Shown here: in pieces, positions 34,127 through 43,969 of the stretch
Position numbering within the stretch: position 1 is the first letter of the stretch
Layout of the letters: each line of letters starts with the position of its first letter
Origin: a bacterium
GTDB taxonomy: Bacteria; 4484-113; JAGGVC01
Direction of reading: 5' to 3'
Length of the DNA: 56,716 bases
Assembly (NCBI GenBank): GCA_021158185.1
Contig: JAGGVC010000095.1
Location: 1 to 56,716, forward strand
Notes under the pieces: model-generated
Told to the model about the DNA's origin: nothing
Seen by the model: the letters and a program-made list of their open reading frames with translations, nothing else
Database searches by the model: none
Translations under genes and position numbers: made by a program

Positions 34127-35263
34127 TTAATCCTCAATCATCTCGACGTTGGCGCGGGGAATGATGACCCCGTTGCCGTCGCCGAAGTCAACTTCAAGTA
34201 CACGCACTTTCGTTTCGCTTTCCACACGCGTAAGCTCGTGCGGAAGGCTCTTTACCTTGCCGATTTCGCCGAAGTACGGTTCGCGGATGACGCGAACAGG
34301 ATCGCCAGCCTGCATTCCTCTCCTGTCCTTGCTTGCTGCAGTTTCTTCGAATCCGGAGCTTTCATCGGGGAACGGGATGATGATTTCCGGACGGATAACG
34401 CCTGCGCGAATCTGGGTAGCACCACTTATCGAGGTGCGTTGACCTTCGCGCTCCTTAAGGAGATCAAAGCCCTTCTGTGCCATCGCCATATTCCCGAATC
34501 CTTCGGTTACAACCAGCGTTGTGCCGAGTTTTTCAGTTCCAGTAATGGCGACGCCCAGGTCGTAACCAAGAACGTTCTTGAGATCCTTGTCGCTGAATCC
34601 GCCCGCAACAACGCCATTTACTCCGATTTCTCGGGCTTTCTCGAATGCTCTCGCTGTGATGAGTGATCCGCCCACGAGTATCTTGCCCTTGTGCTCAGGC
34701 GTGATCATGCTTTCCTCAAGGATATCTTTGGGTGAATCAGCAATTATGACCAAATCTCCGTTGGCTTCTCCGCAGATTCCGAAGATTCCCTGGATGAAGG
34801 TGGCCGTTGTTTCCATAACGACGCCTTCGTTCGGAACGATGTCGATAACCGTGCCGTCAATGTAGGCATGGATTTGAACGGGAAGGGGCGGTTCGCGGAG
34901 AATCACCTGACCGGTCGTATCACTAACGCGTTCGATGAATCCGTCAATCGGCGACTTTATGATGGTCCTGAGGAACGAAAGACCGAAAAGCGGCCTGTTC
35001 TGTGCGATCGGCTCGTCCTTCTTTACCGAATCCCCCTCCTTCTTGAGCATGTAGTCCAAGATCTCGTCTGGGGTGATTCCGAGTATATTGACCACGTTAA
35101 TGGTTTGTACGCCGCCCGGAAGGTCGGTCTTTGCAACGATTTCTTCTGCCTTGAGCCTTTGTCCTTTTTCAACAAGTACATCGCCCTTGAGCGGCAGGAT
35201 GCGGTCGACCGTGATGGTCGTTCTTCGCGTTACCCTTAGGCCGGGTGTGTATGCATGTGCCAA
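34127..35263 (-). CDS. Barrel-sandwich-hybrid and KOW-like domain protein of the MutL operon
   Basis: 378 residues, soluble, no signal peptide. Residues about 15-150 hold two lipoyl/RnfC-like barrel-sandwich units: DVLVEKGQRLKAEEIVAKTDLPG, then GDSVKKDEPIAQ with IIKSPIDGFIERVSDTTGQV. No biotinyl-Lys motif is present. A central alpha/beta part has GKILVGGSLITARAFEKARE and GVNGVVAGGFSDKDL. The C-terminus (about 318-376, AGDPVRVIREPYFGEIGKV) looks like a KOW/SH3-type fold. I know similar proteins only as conserved hypotheticals near mutL-type genes, from memory. It could be a cytosolic adaptor or regulatory subunit of the complex. Confidence 0.75.
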   Translation of the reverse strand: MAHAYTPGLRVTRRTTITVDRILPLKGDVLVEKGQRLKAEEIVAKTDLPGGVQTINVVNILGITPDEILDYMLKKEGDSVKKDEPIAQNRPLFGLSFLRTIIKSPIDGFIERVSDTTGQVILREPPLPVQIHAYIDGTVIDIVPNEGVVMETTATFIQGIFGICGEANGDLVIIADSPKDILEESMITPEHKGKILVGGSLITARAFEKAREIGVNGVVAGGFSDKDLKNVLGYDLGVAITGTEKLGTTLVVTEGFGNMAMAQKGFDLLKEREGQRTSISGATQIRAGVIRPEIIIPFPDESSGFEETAASKDRRGMQAGDPVRVIREPYFGEIGKVKSLPHELTRVESETKVRVLEVDFGDGNGVIIPRANVEMIED

Positions 35264-35340
35264 GTCTGCACCTCTAAATTACGTTATCGGAGGCCCATCC
35301 GCGGGTTACGCGGAAGGACAGCCTTCAACAGCAACAAAGC

Positions 35341-35973
35341 TTACTCGAAGTCGAGATCCTTCTGATTCTCGTACATGAGCACCATCATAAGATAGCCCCA
35401 TGGCATCGTTACGATGATGCCGATACCGAATACAATTGCTCCGATACCGCCGAGAATACTTCCGACAAGTATTACGAGAATCCAGCTTCCGATTCCGGCC
35501 ATAAACGCCTTAATCGTCCACTTGAGCGCTTCGATTGCGCCCATACCCCTGTCGATGATTGCAAACAAACCTGGAATGACAAAGAAGTAGATAACGATTG
35601 AAACGAGTATTCCAAGTATCGGAATCAGGTTAACTAGAATCGACACGATCGCAATGATTATGACGTAGAGAAAAAGCTGCCCGAAGCAGTCCCAAGCCCC
35701 GAAGATGTCGCTGATTTCAGCTTTCTCACCCCGTGCTGTTTTAAGAAGAGCGCGGTAGTATCCCGCGGCGAAGCCGATATTGGCGATTGGAACCCAGCAA
35801 ACCAAAGCGAAGATGAGCGTGATGAGAATGAGATTGCCCATGTTGCTTGTCCACATGCTTGTGGCCTCGCTGAAAATTGCACCAAAGTCTCGGTCAGCAG
35901 GGCCCGCTGCCGGCTCCGGTGTCGACTCTGAAAACGAGCGCTGTTCATCCTGTGGATTCAAGTTTTCCATCAT
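35341..35973 (-). CDS. Polytopic membrane protein with disordered N-terminus
   Basis: 210 residues. About 25 polar residues (Pro/Glu/Ser) come first, then GAIFSEATSMWTSNMGNLI and four to five transmembrane helices. A FFVIPGLFAIIDRGMGAIEALKWTIKAFM segment with an amphipathic helix is reminiscent of DUF975/DUF4013-type integral proteins. GGGGAGG lies 5-8 nt upstream of two adjacent ATG codons. It lies between the MutL-type gene and the barrel-sandwich gene, 76-77 nt from each neighbour. Confidence 0.78.
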   Translation of the reverse strand: MMENLNPQDEQRSFSESTPEPAAGPADRDFGAIFSEATSMWTSNMGNLILITLIFALVCWVPIANIGFAAGYYRALLKTARGEKAEISDIFGAWDCFGQLFLYVIIIAIVSILVNLIPILGILVSIVIYFFVIPGLFAIIDRGMGAIEALKWTIKAFMAGIGSWILVILVGSILGGIGAIVFGIGIIVTMPWGYLMMVLMYENQKDLDFE

Positions 35974-36008
35974 TCAATTCCTCCCCTAAATAAAATTGGG
36001 AATATCTT

Positions 36009-36022
36009 CGGCCCGAAGGCCG
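36009..36022 (-). other. UUCG-tetraloop hairpin between mutL-type and membrane-protein genes
   Basis: On the minus strand CGGCC-TTCG-GGCCG forms a compact hairpin with the very stable UUCG loop, inside the 76-nt gap after the MutL-type gene. No T-run follows, so it is more likely an mRNA stability or processing element than a terminator. Confidence 0.5.
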
Positions 36023-36049
36023 TAAGAACAAATCAAAAAACAAACCTGA

Positions 36050-37922
<1,873 letters not shown>

Positions 37923-37951
<29 letters not shown>

Positions 37952-38348
37952 CGTTACGTTTTTCGTTATCCACCGCAGAAAGACCGACTTTTTCCGAGCG
38001 CTTCCGATCGTTAAGCCTGTCCTCAAGGTATTCAATCAGAAAATTTACGCTGTCGCGCTTTTCGAACGCTGCCTGGCAAGAAACAAAGAAAGAATCATCC
38101 GTTACAAAACCGAGGAAGGGCTGGAGCATGACCATAACCTGGCTTGCAAGGAAGTTCATCGGACGAAGCGATTCGAGTGCCATAATCGCGGGAACTTCGA
38201 GCCGGCGATGAACAATCAAATCGCCGACGCGCATAATGGCTTCTTCGTCGCTCTTTTCAAGCAGGGGCTCCTCATAGCCGATACCGAACGCGTGCTTGAG
38301 TTTTTCGACGAAGCTCATTTTCTTTTCACTCACGCTGGTCACCGTCAC
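37923..38348 (-). CDS. Small soluble partner protein upstream of the MutL-type gene
   Basis: 141 residues from GTG 38348 (overlapping the previous stop as GTGA), or 131 from ATG 38318, whose MSFVEKLKHAFGIG would be an amphipathic N-terminus. The core LIVHRRLEVPAIMALESLRP, then MNFLASQVMVMLQPFL, and a helix FEKRDSVNFLIEYLEDRL, suggest an all-alpha protein that may sit on the membrane surface. The C-terminal 25 residues are charged and likely disordered. No recognised family. The stop lies inside the MutL-type coding sequence, so expression of the two is coupled. Confidence 0.7.
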
Positions 38349-38875
38349 TTCTTACTTGCCTTCTTCCTTCCCGGCTTTTTCTCGTAAGCCGTATTCTTCA
38401 CGATTTCAAGCTTCCCTCCGATGAATTCAACGATTTCAGCCCGGTTCTCCATTCTCTTTGGGAATCGCATAAAGCATCCCCTGAATTTATCGAGCCAGGA
38501 ATCCTCGACCATCGTTTTGAGTGCAGCGCCGAACTCGTCATACACACACCGCGTGTAATGGCTCCACGGCTTGAAACTTATCCTCAAACCCGAATAAAAA
38601 ACAGCCGCCCCCTCGTGGGACAGCTCGTAGGTTACGGGAACAAAAAACGGAAGCAACCAGGCTGCCAGCAGTACTGCGGCGAGCATGGTCCACGAAGTTC
38701 CGGTTCCCGCAGGTGACGTGAAGTATACCATAGCAAGCGCCGCGACAATGCATACGACGAGCCCAGCGAACTTTGCGGGTTCCTGAGCGCGAAAGCTGAA
38801 CGTCCACGAAAGCAACTCCTTTTCCCGATCTGCCTTCTGCTTCGCATCAGCGCCATTGATTTGATCCTCGGTCAA
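38345..38875 (-). CDS. Two-helix membrane protein with PH-like domain, first gene of the MutL operon
   Basis: 176 residues. Two transmembrane helices (FAGLVVCIVAALAMVYF and WTMLAAVLLAAWLLPFFVP) form a hairpin, then YELSHEGAAVFYSGLRISFKPWSHY, a bacterial-PH-like strand pattern that goes on to about residue 155. The C-terminus is strongly basic (KKPGRKKASKK). Both termini would be cytoplasmic. The only in-frame start before the helices with promoter support is TTG 38875, preceded by TATAAA at 8 nt and no ribosome site. It overlaps the next gene by 4 nt. Confidence 0.7.
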   Translation of the reverse strand: MTEDQINGADAKQKADREKELLSWTFSFRAQEPAKFAGLVVCIVAALAMVYFTSPAGTGTSWTMLAAVLLAAWLLPFFVPVTYELSHEGAAVFYSGLRISFKPWSHYTRCVYDEFGAALKTMVEDSWLDKFRGCFMRFPKRMENRAEIVEFIGGKLEIVKNTAYEKKPGRKKASKK

Positions 38876-38883
38876 AACAGGCT

Positions 38884-38912
38884 TTTATAGCACAGCGGAT
38901 TCACGCGCGCAA
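38884..38912 (-). promoter_or_regulatory. Probable promoter of the MutL membrane operon
   Basis: On the minus strand TTGCGC (38907-38912), 17 nt, TATAAA (38884-38889), then 8 nt to the TTG start of the first gene. The -10 is good, the -35 moderate. The distance implies a leaderless transcript. Confidence 0.5.
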
Positions 38913-39239
38913 GCGAGGATGCACATGTTCGTTCGATGTCAAGTTCAACGCCCCGATGTGAAGCTTCTGTGCGTTTTTCTGCTTTCCCCCTGGTGAACGA
39001 TTTCTGACACTTCTGGGCCGTGGCATCGGCGGAGTTGGGTTAATCCTTGGAGCAATCAGAAAGCTAACAGTTGCGTAGCCTAAACAATTAGAGAATCCTG
39101 TAGCCTGGTTGGGATGAGGTGCAGATCGAAAAGCGCCTCCCGCCGTGTTCTATTCAATGCAATTCTCAGGTGAGAGGGCTTCTTGGACAAGACTGTTCAT
39201 TGCGACAGTTTTGCTCCTAAGGATCTAACCTGCATTGCG
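38913..39239. other. Intergenic stretch without a recognised gene
   Basis: About 330 nt between the MutL operon promoter and the end of the AbiE pair. I find no tRNA, no open frame with a ribosome site and no terminator with a T-run; it may hold remnants linked to the toxin-antitoxin insertion. Confidence 0.4.
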
Positions 39240-40187
39240 CTACCGGACTTTCTTCACCTTCCAAAGCAGAGACGGGTGCCTGGAGATGCGATCCTGGAGT
39301 TGTCCGTCTTCGGTCAGTAAGGAGGAATCGATCTTGCCCTCCTCAAGGATCAGGTTGAAGAATTTCAACTCGTTATCTTGAAGCGGAAGCAGTGAGTCTA
39401 AGCTTTCCTTGCACTCATTAACTAGGCGAGCGCCATAGCCTCTAGCTTGCTCCTGATTATCAGATTTCCTTAAGCACGGCAGAAGATCATTCTCGATTTC
39501 TGCTTCAGTGAACATCACATCTTCAACGATTACCTCGCGCCAATCCGTAGTGCTCATCGCGCCATATACAACAAAAGCGACTCGCAACTTCTCCTGATCA
39601 AGCACCTGTGCGCGCAGGATTTGATTGCTGTCAAACAAGTCTCGAGCCTGGTGCCTGGACAGCAAAGCAGCCAGCTTTCCTGCAGCAAGCTCGTGCAAAT
39701 CCACGATGCGGATTTGTTTGGCCTGCCAGGCTCCCAGAACCTTAGAGTCCATGGTTTTCAAAGGCCATAGCGGCACTCGGTACATGTAATTAACGTCTAC
39801 GAACAAATTGCGTTTTTGGCCAAAAGGGCTTCTGTACTGCAACCTCCATCTGCCGCCTGCATAATCTTTTGGCTCGTGCCTTATGTCGAATCCCTCGCGA
39901 TTGAAGACTCCCCGCATCGCCTGCACTATATCTGGCCGTTCTTCCAACATGGCTTTTCTGTTTTCTTCGCTTACATAGTTCAGGTCGATATCAACGGATA
40001 GCCGGGGCACGTCGAGAATGAATAAGTTAAGCGCGGTTCCGCCCTTCAATGCGAGCTTGCCATTGAGGAAGGGATGCGCCTTTAGCGCGTTGAGCAGTTC
40101 CAGCAGATGTGCGACCGTTTCCAGTGTCTCCACGTCGAAGCCTGTTGCTTCAGCTTCCAATGTTAGTCGTTCTGCTGATATATTCAT
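39240..40187 (-). CDS. abiEii: Type IV toxin AbiEii (nucleotidyltransferase)
   Basis: About 315 residues. The DNA polymerase beta-type nucleotidyltransferase core has LALKGGTALNLF followed by RLSVDIDLNYV, giving the GG[S/T] and DxD metal motifs. The later segment IRIVDLHELAAGKLAALLSRHQARDLFD is the AbiEii/AbiGii hallmark with the conserved Lys and RDxxD. Relatives (MenT-type) transfer nucleotides to tRNA acceptor stems and block translation in phage-infected cells. Start ATG 40187 overlaps the AbiEi stop (ATGA), as usual for these pairs. The C-terminal part beyond about residue 230 is typical and intact, so the toxin looks functional. Confidence 0.9.
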   Translation of the reverse strand: MNISAERLTLEAEATGFDVETLETVAHLLELLNALKAHPFLNGKLALKGGTALNLFILDVPRLSVDIDLNYVSEENRKAMLEERPDIVQAMRGVFNREGFDIRHEPKDYAGGRWRLQYRSPFGQKRNLFVDVNYMYRVPLWPLKTMDSKVLGAWQAKQIRIVDLHELAAGKLAALLSRHQARDLFDSNQILRAQVLDQEKLRVAFVVYGAMSTTDWREVIVEDVMFTEAEIENDLLPCLRKSDNQEQARGYGARLVNECKESLDSLLPLQDNELKFFNLILEEGKIDSSLLTEDGQLQDRISRHPSLLWKVKKVR

Positions 40188-40999
40188 AAGACCTTCGACC
40201 ACGATTGCTCGAGCACTTGCACTGGCACCACCAGGTTCCAGGCTGAAACCAAGCGCCCGGAACTCCGCTTGCTTCGCTCCAGATAGCGCGGCTGCTTCGG
40301 TCGATGCTTGGACAATTGCCATAGGTGATGATCCTCCACCATCAACTGCTCACGGTGGCGCTCGAGGAAGAATCCCACCTTGGCCACGATTGTAGCGTTT
40401 CCAAGCAGCAGCGTGTACTCGATCACTTGCTCAAGGTTGAAGTACTCGACCGATTCCAGCGATCGCCAAATTTCCTCCCAGCTGCCGGAAACATCGGGAC
40501 GGTCTAGAACATCCACAAGTGTGCGCTCCAAAGATGTGACCCGTATATCCATCCCTGCTCGATCACAGGTTTCGACTCCCATATCCTCTTTACCTGACCG
40601 TCGCAGCACCATAGGTGTTTTCACACCTCGGAACTCCCGCGATTGGAACCTGAAGGGACTCGGTGGACGGTGTGCGGTATAGGTATACCGGTTTTGAATT
40701 GAGTAAGCTTTGCCATAGAATTCCAGCGCCGTATGGTACGAAAGAACAGCATCCGTTTTGACCCGTGCAGCTACTAGGTATGGATCAACGGCATGCGACT
40801 TCGTACTCACGCCATGCGGAACATACGCATACAAACCACGACGCACCATTAAAACGCGTCCCATGTTTCGTTGATGTGCAAGCACGGCTTCTTTTACTCT
40901 GCTACCGGTTTCTCCGTTGCTATGCAAGTACTCGCGCAACTCCTCCCCAGTGAACACTGGACGACTTCGTAAAAATCGATTTAGTATCTCAGGTAACAT
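40184..40999 (-). CDS. abiEi: Type IV antitoxin AbiEi
   Basis: About 271 residues. An N-terminal winged-helix DNA-binding segment (EILNRFLRSRPVFTGEELREYLHSNG, followed by MVRRGLYAYVP) precedes the AbiEi C-terminal antitoxin domain with YLVAARVKTDAVLSYHTALEFYG and RVTSLERTLVDVLDRP. AbiEi proteins repress their own promoter by binding repeats and neutralise the AbiEii toxin without lasting contact. ATG 40999 is used; GTG 41008 in frame is the alternative. A consensus promoter and paired repeats lie immediately upstream. Confidence 0.88.
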   Translation of the reverse strand: MLPEILNRFLRSRPVFTGEELREYLHSNGETGSRVKEAVLAHQRNMGRVLMVRRGLYAYVPHGVSTKSHAVDPYLVAARVKTDAVLSYHTALEFYGKAYSIQNRYTYTAHRPPSPFRFQSREFRGVKTPMVLRRSGKEDMGVETCDRAGMDIRVTSLERTLVDVLDRPDVSGSWEEIWRSLESVEYFNLEQVIEYTLLLGNATIVAKVGFFLERHREQLMVEDHHLWQLSKHRPKQPRYLERSKRSSGRLVSAWNLVVPVQVLEQSWSKVL

Positions 41000-41019
41000 G
41001 CTTGACACCGGTAGACGAA

Positions 41020-41132
41020 ACCCAGATTATTATATGGGTTATTCGATTCATTGTCAAGTAACACTCCAAGTAACTTGACATTGGGACACAATACCCAGAT
41101 ATATACATGGATTACGAGTTCACATGTCAAGT
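41020..41132. repeat. Duplicated promoter/operator of the abiE operon
   Basis: Two imperfect 40-bp direct repeats, 41020-41059 and 41093-41132, both begin ACCCAGAT and end TGTCAAGT and are 73 bp apart. Each carries a minus-strand promoter with a 17-nt spacer: TTGACA/TATAAT in the first copy and TTGACA/TGTATA in the second. An ACTTGACA arm between them is the inverted complement of the repeat ends. These are likely AbiEi binding sites. Confidence 0.7.
41029..41057 (-). promoter_or_regulatory. abiE operon promoter, consensus
   Basis: On the minus strand TTGACA (41052-41057), 17 nt, TATAAT (41029-41034): a perfect sigma-70 consensus. Its -10 is framed by the 6-bp inverted repeat AACCCA/TGGGTT. 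Its -35 lies in the 8-bp arm TGTCAAGT (41052-41059), whose complement ACTTGACA is at 41073-41080, so repressor binding would block it. Confidence 0.8.
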
Positions 41133-41242
41133 GAGTTTAGAAGTTTGAATTGTGGAGTGCGTAATCCTTTGTATAGCATGTGTAGTGCGGTTGAGCTAAC
41201 GCTCCCGCAGGCAAACCCGGTGATTCCTTATCGGAAACTGCC

Positions 41243-41318
41243 GAAATCGGTCATTGTGATATAAACTATGGATGGTGAGCCGCGCGTCGGTTATGCGTTT
41301 GCGCGGCCTTCCGATTTC
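41243..41318 (+). other. Possible structured leader of valS
   Basis: GAAATCGG (41243-41250) pairs with CCGATTTC (41311-41318), enclosing a perfect 7-bp hairpin GCCGCGC (41279-41285) / GCGCGGC (41301-41307). It ends 21 nt before the valS ATG, which has no clear ribosome site. T-box landmarks are not seen. Whether it acts as RNA depends on a start site upstream of 41243, which I could not locate. Confidence 0.35.
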
Positions 41319-41339
41319 AGGTTGTTTTCGTTGTGATGT

Positions 41340-43910
41340 ATGGCTGAGATTCCGAAGAAGTACAAGCCGCTTGAGCGGGAAATCGTTTGGCAGAAGTATT
41401 GGGCCGAGAAAGGCGTGTACAACTACGATCGCGCGCGCCCGCGCGCGGAAACCTATTCGATCGACACTCCGCCGCCCACTGTGAGCGGCCTAATCCATAT
41501 GGGGCACGTATTCAGCTACACACAGATGGACATCATCGCTCGTTACAAGAAGCTGCGCGGGTACAACGTTTTCTATCCGTTCGGGTTCGACGACAACGGG
41601 CTGCCCACAGAGAGGATGGTGGAGCGGCGCATCGGCAGGCGTGCGATAGAAATGCCCCGTGACGAGTTCATCAAGCTCTGCCTTGAAGAAACGGCGAGAA
41701 CAGAGACCGAGTTCAAAGAAATGTGGCGGCGCATCGGCCTTTCCGTGGACTGGCGGTTCGAATATTCGACGATAAACGAGGCTAGCAGGCGCGTCGCGCA
41801 GAGTAGCTTTATCGACCTTTACAAAAAGGGACATGTTTACAGAAAGGAAGAACCGACGATCTGGGATGTGGACAACCGCACGGCGCTCGCGCAGGCCGAG
41901 ATGGAAGATCGCGAGCTTGACAGCGTTTTCAGCGATATCCTGTTCGAGTTCGAGGACGGAACGAAAGTGGCTATTGCAACGACCCGCCCGGAGCTTCTGC
42001 CAGCTTGCGTAGCCGTGATCTGTCATCCAGAGGACGAGCGTTACAAGCGCTTCGTCGGTGGACGGATCAAGACGCCATACTTTGACATCGAGGTGCCGGT
42101 CTTCACCGATCCGCTCGTGGATATGGAGAAGGGAACCGGCATCGTGATGTGCTGTACGTTCGGCGATATGACGGACATCGAATGGTGGAGACGCTACAAA
42201 CTTGAGACGCGGATCGTGATAACTCCTGATGGCAGGCTGAACGAGCTTGCCGGGGAATTCGCAGGATTGACGCTCAAGGAAGGTCGCAAGGCGATTGTCG
42301 AGAAGTTGAAGGAGCACGAGCTACTTACGAAACAAGAGAAAATCAAGCACATGGTGAAGTGCGGCGAAAAGAGTCGCGCCCCTGTGGAGTACATCGTTTC
42401 ACCCCAATGGTTCGTGCGCGTTCTCGACCGCAAGGATGAGATCATCGCGCGCGCGCGCGAAATCAGCTGGTGGCCCGAGTTCATGTGGGTGAGATTCCAG
42501 CACTGGGTGGAGAATCTTGCCTGGGATTGGTGCATCAGTCGCCAGCGTTACTATGGAGTTGCGTTCCCTCTCTGGTACTGCAAAGCGTGCGGCGAAGTGA
42601 AGCTTGCGGACGAGAAAAGCCTGCCCATCGATCCTCTCGCGGTCGCACCCGATACGCCGTGCAAGTGCGGCTCAACCGATTTTGAACCCGAGAAAGACGT
42701 GATGGATACATGGATGACGAGCTCCTGTACGCCGCAGCTTGCATCGGGATGGGTGGACGAGCCGGAGCACTTCGAAAAGCTTTTTCCCTTCAGCATGCGT
42801 CCGCAGGCGCACGACATAATCCGAACCTGGGCGTTCTACACGATAATCAAGGGGCTTCTGCACGAAGACAAGATGCCGTGGGAGAACATTTTCATAAGCG
42901 GACACGCGCTAGACGAAAAAAGGAAGAAGCAGTCGAAATCGAAGGGCAACGTGGTCGAGCCGAAGAAGTACATAGATATGTTCGGTGCCGACGTGCTTCG
43001 CTACTGGACATCAACTGCGAAGCTCGGCCTCGATACGAGTTTCAGTGAGAAAGTCCTTTCGCTGGGCAAGAGACTCGTGACAAAGATTTTCAACGCAAGT
43101 AAGTTCGCGCACATGCACCTAAGCGAATATGATGGCGGTGAGCCAGATGAGTGGCATGTAATCGACCGCTGGCTTATCTCGAAGCTCGGGCGTATCGTGG
43201 AATCCGTCACGAAGTCGTACGACGAATACGAGTTCAGCGACGCGCGCTCATCGGTGGAGGATTTCTTCTGGGCGCAGTTCTGTGACGATTATCTGGAACT
43301 TGCCAAGGGCAGGCTCTATAGCGAAGAGGATAAGTTTGCCGATATGCAGAAAAGCGCGCGCGCGACGCTATACCGCGCGCTTCTCGCGATTCTGAGGATG
43401 TTCGCGCCAACACTCCCACACATTACCGAGGAAGTTTTTTCCTGGATGTATGCCGAGCGGGAGGGAGCTTTGAGCATCAACGCGGATGGCTGGCCGGACG
43501 CTGGAGAATTCACGCGCGATGTTCGTGCGGAACAACTCGGCGATCTTGCATGCGAGCTTCTCGCCGGCGTCAGGAAATACAAGAGCGAGATCAGCGTTTC
43601 GATTAAGCGTCCCATTGCAAGGCTTGTGGTTGCCCGCGGAACTCAAAAGCCTCCAGGGGATGATCTCTGGGAGGCTCTGAAGAATAACGAGGACAAGGTT
43701 CTATTCGACTTTATCAATGCTGCGAATGTACTCGATATCGAATTTGCAGATGAATTTCCCGAATACGCGCGCCGCGATGAAACCGGCACTGAGGGAGATG
43801 AGCGGCCTGCTGACGACGAAACGACGACAGGATCGACTGAGTCTCCTAACGGAGTTTTTTATATCATTGCCGAGCTTGCGCCATCTGATGGCGAATCGCG
43901 CGCGCGATAG
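41340..43910 (+). CDS. valS: Valyl-tRNA synthetase, archaeal/rickettsial type
   Basis: 856 residues; charges tRNA-Val. HIGH motif as HMGH in PPPTVSGLIHMGHVFSYTQ, editing domain (TTRPELLPACVAVICHPED), zinc-like pairs CKACGE and CKCGS, and KMSKS as KQSKSKGN. The N-terminal pattern DIIARYKKLRGYNVFYPFGFDDNGLPTE and the absence of the C-terminal coiled-coil arm mark the archaeal-type enzyme also found in Rickettsia and some candidate phyla. This is unlike the roughly 900-residue bacterial form. A polar, Glu/Thr-rich tail ends the protein. No bacterial-type valS is in the window. Confidence 0.94.
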   Translation: MAEIPKKYKPLEREIVWQKYWAEKGVYNYDRARPRAETYSIDTPPPTVSGLIHMGHVFSYTQMDIIARYKKLRGYNVFYPFGFDDNGLPTERMVERRIGRRAIEMPRDEFIKLCLEETARTETEFKEMWRRIGLSVDWRFEYSTINEASRRVAQSSFIDLYKKGHVYRKEEPTIWDVDNRTALAQAEMEDRELDSVFSDILFEFEDGTKVAIATTRPELLPACVAVICHPEDERYKRFVGGRIKTPYFDIEVPVFTDPLVDMEKGTGIVMCCTFGDMTDIEWWRRYKLETRIVITPDGRLNELAGEFAGLTLKEGRKAIVEKLKEHELLTKQEKIKHMVKCGEKSRAPVEYIVSPQWFVRVLDRKDEIIARAREISWWPEFMWVRFQHWVENLAWDWCISRQRYYGVAFPLWYCKACGEVKLADEKSLPIDPLAVAPDTPCKCGSTDFEPEKDVMDTWMTSSCTPQLASGWVDEPEHFEKLFPFSMRPQAHDIIRTWAFYTIIKGLLHEDKMPWENIFISGHALDEKRKKQSKSKGNVVEPKKYIDMFGADVLRYWTSTAKLGLDTSFSEKVLSLGKRLVTKIFNASKFAHMHLSEYDGGEPDEWHVIDRWLISKLGRIVESVTKSYDEYEFSDARSSVEDFFWAQFCDDYLELAKGRLYSEEDKFADMQKSARATLYRALLAILRMFAPTLPHITEEVFSWMYAEREGALSINADGWPDAGEFTRDVRAEQLGDLACELLAGVRKYKSEISVSIKRPIARLVVARGTQKPPGDDLWEALKNNEDKVLFDFINAANVLDIEFADEFPEYARRDETGTEGDERPADDETTTGSTESPNGVFYIIAELAPSDGESRAR

Positions 43911-43969
43911 AGGGCGCGGTAACGGACGAGTTCGGAGATTTGCAGGCTCTCAAAGAGTGATTCCGCGCG

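Noticed and set aside
38876-39239. tRNA or small RNA gene as an integration site for the AbiE pair
   Set aside because: No cloverleaf, T-loop GTTCRA sequence or flanking direct repeat was found.
41133-41339. T-box riboswitch in front of valS
   Set aside because: No T-box consensus, specifier loop or terminator with T-run is visible; only a modest paired structure.
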